A stretch of DNA of 6,039 nt from contig JAJZOB010000047.1 of assembly GCA_021852135.1 (NCBI GenBank), forward strand, positions 1 to 6,039, in the 5' to 3' direction. Both the position numbers and the translations under genes were made by a program. Each line of letters opens with the position of its first letter. Position 1 is the stretch's first letter. Below the pieces are notes generated by a model that was not told where the DNA came from, searched no databases, and worked only from the letters and a program-made list of their open reading frames with translations. Source of the DNA: Nanobdellota archaeon (GTDB lineage: Archaea; Nanoarchaeota; Nanoarchaeia; Parvarchaeales; Parvarchaeaceae). Of this stretch, positions 1 to 6,039 are shown piece by piece.

Positions 1-1189
1 CATTTGTACCAAATGGTGAGCCAGAAGGAGCAGAAGTAGTCTGTCCCGCAGTTCCTGCCGTAGTCCACCCGCTATCGCTTGCGCCCGAATAATAATTTAA
101 AAATACATTTGCACCATCGTCATACTCCCCATAAGTTGAGGAAAGCTGTGGTGCTTCTCCATCGTTGGTATTATTAAATAAATTCGCTGATTTTGAGGCA
201 AAACCCATGTAAACTGTTATTGATGAACTTGCAGGTATGCCACTCAATTTAAGCCAGTAAACACTGCTGGTAGCGGTATTTGAATTTCCTGACTCTAGCC
301 ATGAGTCAATTATTGTTCCGTTTGGATAGAAGAACTCTACGTTCTGCAAGTTTGAAGCTTCGTACTGCTGATAGTTTGCTGAGTCAACAACTACTTCCTG
401 TTGGAATGGAGATGGTGTTGCAGTAGATTGGCTATTTTTTATAGTTAACGGAACGAAATTTAAAACATTCTTTGGGATTATAAGAAGTTGCTGGGGAAGA
501 AAACATGATGGACTTATTATATTTAATGCCTGAACATATATCTCAGCGGTTGAGCTCGGAGAGAACTGGCCGCCATTGCTGGGGGTTATACTTCCTGAAT
601 AATAACCTGATAAAGTACTTTCATTCTGCTCGGCTATTATCTTGTTGTGATTATAAATTATAAGAGTAAAATTTACATCGCCTACTAAATTACCCTTCGT
701 ATCAAGAAAAGAAACATTGTAGAAAACACTTGATGGATTATAAATATAAGAAGTTGAAATATATGATATCGGCAGATTCATAGCTATTTGCGCCTCTGGT
801 TTTCCATTCTCTTTTACAAGTGTTACTTTACCGTCATAAGTGCCAGAACTTATTGGAAGCTCACCGGTGGTGTAAATCGATAAAGATTGCGATGCTTCTT
901 CACTGCCAAATGACAGAGAAATAGAAGTATTACAGATTGAGGATACAAGACTTAGGCCCGGAGAAGAAAAACTAAACTGTTGAGATGAACCTATTCCTTC
1001 ACCAGACAAAGAATTAACGGCATTTGCTATGCTTGTAGCAGCCAATTGAAGATCTTGTGCTGTACCTGCAGAGTTATATCCAACTTGGTAATATAAAGCA
1101 TAGGATATGGCTGCTGCCAGAATAAATATTGCTATCCCCATCACTATAAGATACTCCAAGGAAGACTGACTTTTTGATCCAATTTGCAT
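1..1189 (-). CDS. Pilin-like surface protein with class III signal peptide and DUF2341 domain (3' end outside window)
   Basis: My reading gives 396 uninterrupted codons from ATG 1189-1187 to the left edge, so the C-terminus is missing. Residues 1-7 are a short polar leader containing one Lys. Then comes QSSLEYL and a hydrophobic helix at about 13-34, the layout of an archaeal class III (type IV pilin-like) signal. Cleavage would fall between Ser7 and Gln8, putting Glu12 at the expected +5. Residues 35-110 are Ser-rich. Residues 115-250 look like beta-rich, Ig-like extracellular sequence. From about 264 onward the pattern VVVDSANYQQY, NVEFFYPNGT, GFASKSANLF and GEAPQLSSTYGEYDDG matches DUF2341. 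The visible end is Ser/Thr/Gly-rich. There are six N-X-S/T sequons (Asn87, 158, 173, 189, 290, 339) and two cysteines (86, 229), which fits an exported, possibly glycosylated protein. DUF2341 is often followed by a LamG-like domain, but that part is not visible. The gene starts 8 bp after the second kinase, with only a weak AAGGT upstream. Its ligand or role is unknown. Confidence 0.88.
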   Translation of the reverse strand, partial: MQIGSKSQSSLEYLIVMGIAIFILAAAISYALYYQVGYNSAGTAQDLQLAATSIANAVNSLSGEGIGSSQQFSFSSPGLSLVSSICNTSISLSFGSEEASQSLSIYTTGELPISSGTYDGKVTLVKENGKPEAQIAMNLPISYISTSYIYNPSSVFYNVSFLDTKGNLVGDVNFTLIIYNHNKIIAEQNESTLSGYYSGSITPSNGGQFSPSSTAEIYVQALNIISPSCFLPQQLLIIPKNVLNFVPLTIKNSQSTATPSPFQQEVVVDSANYQQYEASNLQNVEFFYPNGTIIDSWLESGNSNTATSSVYWLKLSGIPASSSITVYMGFASKSANLFNNTNDGEAPQLSSTYGEYDDGANVFLNYYSGASDSGWTTAGTAGQTTSAPSGSPFGTN

Positions 1190-1197
1190 AAGATTGA

Positions 1198-1800
1198 TTA
1201 TACCTTTATATTAAAGAACTTATCAACAATCTTATTTATCCTTTGACTTACCTCTTCAACAGTTCCTTTGGCATCCACTTTTTTGAGATGAAATTCCTTT
1301 GCTATAGATAAGTAAGCCTGTCTGACTTTTGAGATCTTTTCAATGTTATCAAAAAGCTGCAGTCCATCAACCTGTTTTACAGATCTTGATAAAGAGGTCT
1401 TTGGGTCCAAATCCAAGTATATGCCAAGATCCGGTTTCCTAAAGCTAATATTTACGGAACGAAGCCATTTGTAATTTATATTTGATGCAAAACCATACGC
1501 AAGCGTTGAGAAGAAATACCTGTCGCATAAAACAATAAAACCATCCTGCATCGCAGGCTCTATTTCGGTGTCTAAATGATGTGCTCTGTCGGCGCAGAAA
1601 AGCAACTGAAGTGCTTTATTTGAAAGATTAAGCTCCTTGTTTAATGCGGCCTTGGATATTCCTCCTAAAATTCCATTGGTTGGTTCCTTTGTCAAAAGAA
1701 CCTTGAATCCCTTAGATCTTAAATGCTCTGCCAGAAGAACAGACTGCGTGCCTTTCCCAGCGTTGTCTATTCCTTCTATCACTATAAACTTACCTTTCAT
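1198..1800 (-). CDS. tmk: Thymidylate kinase-like protein, second tandem copy
   Basis: This 200-residue protein has the usual length for dTMP kinase, which converts dTMP to dTDP with ATP in the cytosol. Motifs in order: P-loop GIDNAGKGT at 10-18; TKEPT at 37-41, matching the bacterial REPGG-type loop; ADRAHHL at 70-76, the canonical nucleotide-contact helix; DRYFFSTLAY at 93-102; and KPDLGIYLDLDP at 122-133. The lid region (about 138-152) is poor in basic residues, keeping Arg139 and Lys142 but lacking the Arg cluster of E. coli-type enzymes. The P-loop carries Asn13 where the E. coli type has Gly and the eukaryotic type has Arg. The catalytic arrangement is therefore not textbook, and a different nucleotide substrate is possible. 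The ATG lies 2 bp after the stop of the other kinase, with no evident Shine-Dalgarno sequence, suggesting translational coupling. Family assignment is firm; dTMP specificity is inferred. Confidence 0.9.
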   Translation of the reverse strand: MKGKFIVIEGIDNAGKGTQSVLLAEHLRSKGFKVLLTKEPTNGILGGISKAALNKELNLSNKALQLLFCADRAHHLDTEIEPAMQDGFIVLCDRYFFSTLAYGFASNINYKWLRSVNISFRKPDLGIYLDLDPKTSLSRSVKQVDGLQLFDNIEKISKVRQAYLSIAKEFHLKKVDAKGTVEEVSQRINKIVDKFFNIKV

Positions 1801-1802
1801 GG

Positions 1803-2411
1803 TTAATCAAAGCTTTTTTTAATTAAATAAGATATCTCTTCTATGCTTTTGCTCCCGTCTATCTCCTCCCAGGCTTTTGCATGAAAACCTTCATTTTTTA
1901 ATTTATCATAAAATGTTGAAACTGTAGAAAGAAAGTTTTTATTGCTTTCAAACTTGTCCACATCCAGTTTTCCCTTCTGTTTTTCCTTTCTCTGCATGGA
2001 TATATCGACTGGAACGTTTATGTAAAAAACCTTATCCACTACTGGCATGTCCAAGAGCTTTATAATCTGTTTTCCATTTTCATAGGAAAAGCCACCTGCT
2101 GACTGGTACGCCAAAGTGGAAAAGAAGAATCTGTCTATTATAACATAATTTCCTTCTTTTACAGCATCTATTATGTTGCTTCTGTCCTTTACCATATCAA
2201 TTATATAATCCATAAAAAGTTCATCCACTTTCAAGTCTATCTTTTTATACAGAAACGCTTTTATCCTTTCTCCGTAAACAGATGAATAATCGGGATAAGA
2301 GTATGTTAAAACTTTCTTGCCCTCTTTTTCAAGTGCTTCCTTTAAAAGTTTGGTCTGCGTGGCCTTTCCAGCGCCGTCTATCCCCTCTATCACTATTATT
2401 TTTCCTTCCAT
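1803..2411 (-). CDS. tmk: Thymidylate kinase, first tandem copy
   Basis: This 202-residue P-loop kinase of the dTMP kinase family makes dTDP for dTTP synthesis. Motifs: Walker A GIDGAGKAT at 10-18; YPDYSSVYG at 39-47 in place of the EP loop, resembling the FP-type loop of eukaryotic and some archaeal enzymes; KDRSNII at 75-81; DRFFFSTLAYQ at 93-103; and a strongly basic lid with Arg141, Lys142, Lys144, Lys146 and Lys148 followed by an LDVDKFE pattern. Gly in the P-loop plus a basic lid is the E. coli-like arrangement. It is clearly a paralogue of the next gene downstream, sharing IVIEGID.AGK and FFSTLAY, but the rest has diverged widely. The start is supported by a strong GGAGGT 5 nt upstream, inside the end of the DP1 gene; the stop-to-start gap is 1 bp. 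Of the two copies, this one looks more likely to be the standard dTMP kinase by its lid, though the EP loop argues the other way. Confidence 0.92.
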   Translation of the reverse strand: MEGKIIVIEGIDGAGKATQTKLLKEALEKEGKKVLTYSYPDYSSVYGERIKAFLYKKIDLKVDELFMDYIIDMVKDRSNIIDAVKEGNYVIIDRFFFSTLAYQSAGGFSYENGKQIIKLLDMPVVDKVFYINVPVDISMQRKEKQKGKLDVDKFESNKNFLSTVSTFYDKLKNEGFHAKAWEEIDGSKSIEEISYLIKKSFD

Positions 2412-2412
2412 T

Positions 2413-3849
2413 TTATACCTCCCTTAACCCCTTTTTGTATGCTTGGACCTTATCTCCAAGAAAATCAAGTATCTGAAAACTTTTATCGCGCATGTTTACT
2501 ACTGGAATTTTTGCAACATCCGGATCCATACCGTATTTTTTCTGGTAAGAGGTTTGGTACTGCCAGCATGATGAATTTATAAGCACTGTTCCCTTGTAAA
2601 TTGACGCTAAAGTTTTATGTATGTGTCCTGTGGCATATATATCAGGAGTTTCCTCTATAACAAGGTAATCTCTTGGTAAAGGCATCAATTGCGTTGATCC
2701 ATGCGAAGGTGCAAGATGCCTTGATCTAAGGTGTATTTTCATTATGTTCTCTATATCATCCGCGTCCATTTTACTGTATTTTGGTATCTTATTTGCGTAG
2801 TAGGTTATGCTGAAGCCATGATATGAAAGCAAGTTAATTTTTGCCTTACCAACGACAAGATTAACTTGATATGGATTTGAAAGAAAAACCGCATTCTTTA
2901 ATTTATACAAACTTTCCGCAAAATTCTTATCAAGCTTCGGCTGCGGCTCAGCAATGTGTGTAGCGTCGTGATTACCCTGTGATAAGATCAGCTTTATGTT
3001 TTTTGGTATCCTGTCAAGAAAACTGTATAGTTTATCGTATTGTCCTTTAAGATCAGTTATAGCAAGCTCCTTTTCCTGATCGGGATATACACCTATACCA
3101 TCTATCAAATCACCGTTTAATACAATAAATTTGACTAACTTGGCGATGTTTGAATACTCAGGTATCTCTCCGTTTATCCATCTTATGAACCTTTCAAAAG
3201 CATCATTTACGAAAAGTTTTGATCCTACGTGTATATCCGATAAAAAAAGAATAAATGAATCATCAATTTCTTGCTTTAATTTTTCCCTCATCTGTATTTC
3301 CGGAAATATTATGTCCTTAACAAATATGGCGTCATTGTATTTTCTTCCAGTTATCATCACGACTTGGTCTTCAAGTATTTCTTGATTAGAATTTGTTATT
3401 ATCGCTTTGTAACTACCAGTATTGTCCTCGATATCCAGTATAGTATATTTTTTCACAGGGCTTATAGAAACGGAAGAAACCATTACTATTGATTTTACGT
3501 CGGAGCTCTGTGGCATGTTTTTTATGTTTGACAGTGATAGCAGTCCAGACCTATCCTTGCTCATTAAAATTGCCTTTAATCTATTGAACCTGTCATTAAA
3601 ATAGTTTACCCAGTTTGGAGGTTTTGACTCTGATATTTCACCTTCATAGTTTTTTATTATTTCTATGCTTGAATCCGTGTTAGCCTCTCCATCATATAAA
3701 TCATGAAAGGTGTTTATATCAAGAAAGTTTACGTTTTTTTCTTTGAGAGTTTTTATTAGACCATCAATATCAGAAATATTTACATCCTTTATAGATGAAT
3801 CCACAAGTATTCCATTTGAAAACAGAGTATTAAGTTGATTTTCATCCAT
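2413..3849 (-). CDS. polB: DNA polymerase D (Pol II) small subunit DP1, exonuclease subunit
   Basis: DP1 is the 3'-5' exonuclease/phosphoesterase partner of the large catalytic subunit DP2 in archaeal family D polymerase. Counting from the upstream TTG (3864), an OB-fold-like region lies at about 120-195, followed by a calcineurin/Mre11-type fold with every metal motif: SDIH (Asp210, His212), NGDLID (Asp252, Asp255), GNHD (Asn298, His299), SYHG (His349) and GHIH (His414, His416). The C-terminus has the conserved WQYQT pattern. All expected active-site residues are present, so proofreading activity is probable. At about 480 residues it is shorter than Pyrococcus DP1 (over 600), mainly at the N-terminus, where family members vary. 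I chose ATG 3849; a TTG at 3864 adds five residues (MWLNI) but sits almost at the predicted transcription start. DP2 is not in this window. The gene heads the compact cluster with the two kinases. Confidence 0.93.
   Translation of the reverse strand: MDENQLNTLFSNGILVDSSIKDVNISDIDGLIKTLKEKNVNFLDINTFHDLYDGEANTDSSIEIIKNYEGEISESKPPNWVNYFNDRFNRLKAILMSKDRSGLLSLSNIKNMPQSSDVKSIVMVSSVSISPVKKYTILDIEDNTGSYKAIITNSNQEILEDQVVMITGRKYNDAIFVKDIIFPEIQMREKLKQEIDDSFILFLSDIHVGSKLFVNDAFERFIRWINGEIPEYSNIAKLVKFIVLNGDLIDGIGVYPDQEKELAITDLKGQYDKLYSFLDRIPKNIKLILSQGNHDATHIAEPQPKLDKNFAESLYKLKNAVFLSNPYQVNLVVGKAKINLLSYHGFSITYYANKIPKYSKMDADDIENIMKIHLRSRHLAPSHGSTQLMPLPRDYLVIEETPDIYATGHIHKTLASIYKGTVLINSSCWQYQTSYQKKYGMDPDVAKIPVVNMRDKSFQILDFLGDKVQAYKKGLREV
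2417..2422 (-). promoter_or_regulatory. Strong Shine-Dalgarno for first thymidylate kinase
   Basis: Read on the minus strand this is GGAGGT, a full match to the archaeal 16S anti-SD, ending 5 nt before the ATG at 2411-2409. It overlaps the last codons of the DP1 gene (Arg-Glu-Val). It is the clearest ribosome binding site in the window and suggests the kinase is translated independently and efficiently from the shared mRNA. Confidence 0.8.
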
Positions 3850-3885
3850 AATATTTAACCACAACCAATACTATCTCAACAGCAA

Positions 3886-3898
3886 TAAATATATATTT
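3886..3898 (-). promoter_or_regulatory. TATA box of the DP1-tmk-tmk-pilin cluster
   Basis: The minus strand reads AAATATATATTTA, preceded by the purine-rich AAAAGGC, a plausible BRE. A start about 25 nt downstream would fall near 3866, leaving a leader of about 16 nt before ATG 3849. The core AAATATATATTT is itself palindromic, so orientation rests on the BRE and on the gene downstream. Prediction from sequence only. Confidence 0.6.
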
Positions 3899-3929
3899 GC
3901 CTTTTATTTTTTTATAATTCTACAATGCA

Positions 3930-5699
3930 TCAAATTCTTTCAACCAAATCAATGCCAAGAAAATAGGAAAGGTTCTCAACAACTTTTTTAAACGCTTTCA
4001 CGATAACCAGTCTTTCCTTCTCTCTTTTATCCCCCAATATTCTGTTTTTCTCATAAAATGCGTTGAAAACATCGGATATTCTATGCAGGTATTCGCATAC
4101 CAAATTTGGTTTAAGATTAGAGACCGCATTGTCCAAAACAGTTTCCCAAAGAAATATTTCCCTTATAAATTTTGCCTCATTTTCATCAAATGAAACATCA
4201 TCGTAGCGATTTGCGCTTGCCTTGCTAAGTATGCTCAATGCCCTTGAATAGCTGTAATTTATGTAAACTGCACTGTCTCCCTTTAAGGAGATAGCATCGT
4301 TTATATCAAATACTACCATTTTTGACGGAGAAAATTTCAGTATATAGTATCTAATTACGTTTGAAGCTATCTTTTTAGCTGAATCCTCATCAATTTTCCT
4401 ACCACTTTTCTCCGCCTCCTCTACAACTCTACTTTTTATCTTAACAACCAAATCATCAAATTCAACCGTTATGCCCTTTCTGCCGCTCATCCTCATGAAT
4501 TTTTCATCGGTATTTATTCCAAGATAAGCTGCAGTGTCCTTTGAAATTGAAACCGGTTCATAACCATAATGGTTATATGAACCTTTTCCTGCAAATCTCT
4601 CTATTATTAATTTAACTGCATTCTGCTCTGCGTTTTGAGCCGAGTCCGTCAATGTAAACGAAATGTCAATTTTTTGCAGGTTAACTTCATTTCCGTCCCT
4701 GCTAGAAATCAGTATTTCAGTTCCATCAAAATTCGAAGAGAATTTCCTGTATTTTATCTTTTCTTCAAGTATGCTGTGTTTTATCATCGCATATGCAATG
4801 TCCTTTGCTATATACAAGGAAGTTCCATCAGATCTTGTAAGAGTTATTTCATTGCCATCTATGTTGCTGACTATGCATCCTTTATTTTTCTCGCTTTCGG
4901 AAACTTTTGCAATTCCCTCTGCCATCAATTTATCCAAAGATGCTTTTACTATGCCTTCTCCTAGTATATAACGCTCAAGATCTAGAAGGTTGTATTTTAT
5001 CTTTTCCCCTATCAAAGTAGAAAGCTGAGCAAGCAAAACCTTGTTTACTATTGAATCCAGAAATTCCAAAGTATCTTTATCCCCTGCTTCTATCTTTAAA
5101 AGCACTTCTTTTCTTTTTTCAAGCAGAGAACTATCTTTTTCGTAGTCTTCATTAACTTCCTTGTATATCTTTGAGCAGTAAAGATCAAATTTTTCGGAAG
5201 TTTCCAGCTTTTTATTAAGGTATTTAAAACCAACAATGATATCTGCGACCTGCGCACCAGTATCCTCAATAAAATTTGATGTTATGACGTTAGCAGAGCT
5301 GTAAAGCAGGGCTTTACGTATAAACTCGCCTATATATGAATTTCTCATATGACCTATATGCAAGGCTTTATTAGGATTCACAGAAGTGTGTTCAAGTCTT
5401 ACCGTTTTACCGGAAAACGGGTTTTTAACGCCTTGTATTTCTATTTTACTTAGTATCTTCTCATTCTTTTCAAGTTCATCGAAATTCAAATCTATATTAA
5501 CGTAACCGTTTAAAGCAACTGCTTTTCTCACATACTGTGATTCTATTTTATTTGCAATTTCATTAGCAAACGACACTGGGTCTTTGCCTTTGCTCTTCGC
5601 GTATCCTATGCAGCTGAATGATATGTCGGAGAACTGGCTGGGGGTTATCTCTGCCCATTCCGGTAAGTTCAGTTTTTCCCTGATTTCTTGAAATTTCAT
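3930..5699 (-). CDS. argS: Arginyl-tRNA synthetase
   Basis: This class Ia synthetase charges tRNA-Arg with arginine using ATP. The 589-residue product has the normal family length. Visible parts: an N-terminal additional domain (about 1-75) ending in the GYVNIDLNF pattern; the start of the Rossmann catalytic fold with VNPNKALHIGHMRN at 108-120, whose HIGH signature is at 114-117; EDTGAQVAD at 145-153; AKDIAYA at 298-304; and the second signature RMSGRKG at 403-409, a KMSKS variant of the kind common in ArgRS. A C-terminal DALR anticodon-binding helical domain runs from about 475 to the end, with INYSYSRALSIL and EYLHRISDVFNAFYEKNRIL. No key motif is missing. The ATG at 5699 sits about 27 nt from a TATA box, so the mRNA is probably leaderless. 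No T-rich terminator follows the stop, so read-through into DP1 is possible. It is divergent from the SUI1 gene. Confidence 0.97.
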   Translation of the reverse strand: MKFQEIREKLNLPEWAEITPSQFSDISFSCIGYAKSKGKDPVSFANEIANKIESQYVRKAVALNGYVNIDLNFDELEKNEKILSKIEIQGVKNPFSGKTVRLEHTSVNPNKALHIGHMRNSYIGEFIRKALLYSSANVITSNFIEDTGAQVADIIVGFKYLNKKLETSEKFDLYCSKIYKEVNEDYEKDSSLLEKRKEVLLKIEAGDKDTLEFLDSIVNKVLLAQLSTLIGEKIKYNLLDLERYILGEGIVKASLDKLMAEGIAKVSESEKNKGCIVSNIDGNEITLTRSDGTSLYIAKDIAYAMIKHSILEEKIKYRKFSSNFDGTEILISSRDGNEVNLQKIDISFTLTDSAQNAEQNAVKLIIERFAGKGSYNHYGYEPVSISKDTAAYLGINTDEKFMRMSGRKGITVEFDDLVVKIKSRVVEEAEKSGRKIDEDSAKKIASNVIRYYILKFSPSKMVVFDINDAISLKGDSAVYINYSYSRALSILSKASANRYDDVSFDENEAKFIREIFLWETVLDNAVSNLKPNLVCEYLHRISDVFNAFYEKNRILGDKREKERLVIVKAFKKVVENLSYFLGIDLVERI

Positions 5700-5721
5700 A
5701 TTTTATAGATACTTTTTCTGT

Positions 5722-5729
5722 TATTTATA
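5722..5729 (-). promoter_or_regulatory. TATA box of argS, leaderless-type spacing
   Basis: The minus strand reads TATAAATA, centred about 27 nt before the argS ATG. Archaeal transcription starts about 25 nt from the TATA centre, so the mRNA would begin at or next to the start codon. No Shine-Dalgarno sequence precedes the ATG, which agrees with leaderless translation. Confidence 0.6.
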
Positions 5730-5750
5730 GAATTTGAATCAAGTAATTAC

Positions 5751-5763
5751 AATTTACATTAAG
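5751..5763. repeat. Direct repeat copy 1 (aatttacattaag)
   Basis: This 13-bp sequence recurs 81 bp downstream with one mismatch. It lies near the argS promoter side of the divergent region. It could be a regulator site, or chance in AT-rich DNA. Confidence 0.35.
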
Positions 5764-5831
5764 TTATTCGCTTTAAACTCCCGTTAGATAAATTAAATAA
5801 GACTTAAATTGGCTTTATTGTAAAGGCAGTT

Positions 5832-5844
5832 AATTTACACTAAG
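5832..5844. repeat. Direct repeat copy 2 (aatttacactaag)
   Basis: This is the second copy of the 13-bp repeat, matching 12 of 13 positions. It ends directly against the BRE/TATA element of the SUI1 gene, where a bound protein could affect TFB/TBP loading. Function is unproven. Confidence 0.35.
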
Positions 5845-5857
5845 AAAGATTTATATA
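5844..5857 (+). promoter_or_regulatory. BRE/TATA promoter of sui1
   Basis: The sequence GAAAGA followed by TTTATATA (5850-5857) is close to the archaeal consensus BRE plus TATA box. A start is expected near 5878-5880, giving a leader of about 35 nt before ATG 5915. A second, weaker TATA-like run (catatatag, 5868-5876) lies closer to the gene. The leader has GGGG at 5893-5896, but it is 18 nt from the ATG, too far for a normal Shine-Dalgarno. Confidence 0.7.
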
Positions 5858-5914
5858 GGTATTTAATCATATATAGACTATAAATTTTATAAGGGGTTAA
5901 ATAAAAAGATAAAA

Positions 5915-6039
5915 ATGACAGAAGTTTGTCCAGTTTGTGGTCTTCCAAAAGACCTTTGTATCTGCGGGACCATTTCGCAGGAAACGCAGAAAATAAAGAT
6001 TTACACAAAAAAGGTTTCTTTCAAAAAGATGGTTACTAT
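5915..6039 (+). CDS. sui1: Translation initiation factor aIF1 (SUI1 family), N-terminal part
   Basis: Only the first 41 codons are present; the gene runs off the right edge. The start MTEVCPVCGLPKDLCICG is the archaeal SUI1/aIF1 signature, with Cys5, Cys8, Cys15 and Cys17 forming a likely zinc knuckle. It continues into KIKIYTKKVSFKKMVT, the first strand of the SUI1 fold. The factor acts on the small ribosomal subunit, helping select the correct start codon with initiator tRNA. The ATG choice is firm, because family members begin at this point and there is no in-frame ATG, GTG or TTG just upstream. It is transcribed divergently from argS, from a good BRE/TATA promoter. The C-terminal SUI1 domain cannot be judged here. 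Confidence 0.93.
   Translation, partial: MTEVCPVCGLPKDLCICGTISQETQKIKIYTKKVSFKKMVT

Larger units (their letters stand above)
5700..5914. other. AT-rich divergent intergenic region between argS and sui1
   Basis: This 215-bp stretch separates the divergent argS and SUI1 starts. It is very AT-rich and holds a TATA-type element for each direction and a near-identical 13-bp direct repeat. I found no tRNA fold, no other convincing coding frame and no strong hairpin. Its middle part (about 5764-5830) is unassigned. Confidence 0.7.

Noticed and set aside
1637..2476. Open frames on the + strand at 1637-1822 and 2282-2476
   Set aside because: They lie antisense to the two kinase genes, have no recognisable motifs, and overlap well-supported coding sequence.
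3131..3604. Open frames on the + strand at 3131-3385 and 3422-3604
   Set aside because: They are antisense to DP1, including its conserved metal motifs, and show no domain signal.
3901..3915. T-rich run considered as a terminator
   Set aside because: It is T-rich on the + strand, but the genes on both sides are transcribed from the - strand, where it reads as an A-run; it cannot serve as a U-tract terminator for argS.
4560..4576. Perfect inverted repeat ataaccat-a-atggttat
   Set aside because: It falls inside argS codons for Tyr-Asn-His-Tyr-Gly-Tyr, is short, and follows from the codons used, so no regulatory role is needed.
4635..4971. Two overlapping + strand open frames of about 100 residues
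   Set aside because: They are antisense to the argS catalytic region in two different frames and lack recognisable motifs, so they are shadows.
5893..5896. GGGG in the sui1 leader as a Shine-Dalgarno
   Set aside because: It is 18 nt from the ATG and matches the anti-SD poorly.
1..6039. CRISPR array, tRNA/rRNA gene, insertion sequence or phage genes
   Set aside because: I found no regularly spaced repeats, cloverleaf-like sequence, terminal inverted repeats or transposase/phage motifs; coding density is high and the genes are chromosomal housekeeping types.

Overview
The window looks like AT-rich archaeal chromosome, probably from a DPANN-type nano-archaeon of the ARMAN, Micrarchaeota or Parvarchaeota kind. 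Four things support an archaeal source. There is a family D DNA polymerase small subunit (DP1). There is an archaeal SUI1/aIF1 with its N-terminal Cys knuckle. There are BRE/TATA-type promoters, with leaderless or short-leader starts. There is a class III (type IV pilin-like) signal sequence joined to a DUF2341 surface domain, a combination I associate with ARMAN-type genomes. The lineage within archaea is inferred from low GC and protein style, not shown directly.

Layout from right to left. At the right edge, the start of a SUI1 translation initiation factor runs on the + strand (5915 to the edge). A 215-bp divergent promoter region (5700-5914) separates it from argS on the - strand (3930-5699), which has a TATA box at the distance expected for leaderless transcription. 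About 80 bp further on, with its own TATA element, a compact - strand cluster begins: DP1 (2413-3849), a first thymidylate kinase-like gene (1803-2411), a second, divergent thymidylate kinase-like gene (1198-1800), and a secreted or anchored pilin-like DUF2341 protein (1189 to the left edge, incomplete). The gaps inside the cluster are 1, 2 and 8 bp, so it is very probably one transcript.

Functionally, the cluster joins a replicative polymerase subunit to dTTP supply (dTMP to dTDP) and ends in a cell-surface protein. ArgRS and aIF1 on either side of the divergent promoter are both translation genes. The most notable points are the tandem kinase paralogues, which keep different subsets of the canonical TMPK motifs, and the surface protein in the same apparent operon as replication genes. 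I found no RNA gene, CRISPR array, insertion sequence or clear terminator. I see no strong evidence of a wholly new system.
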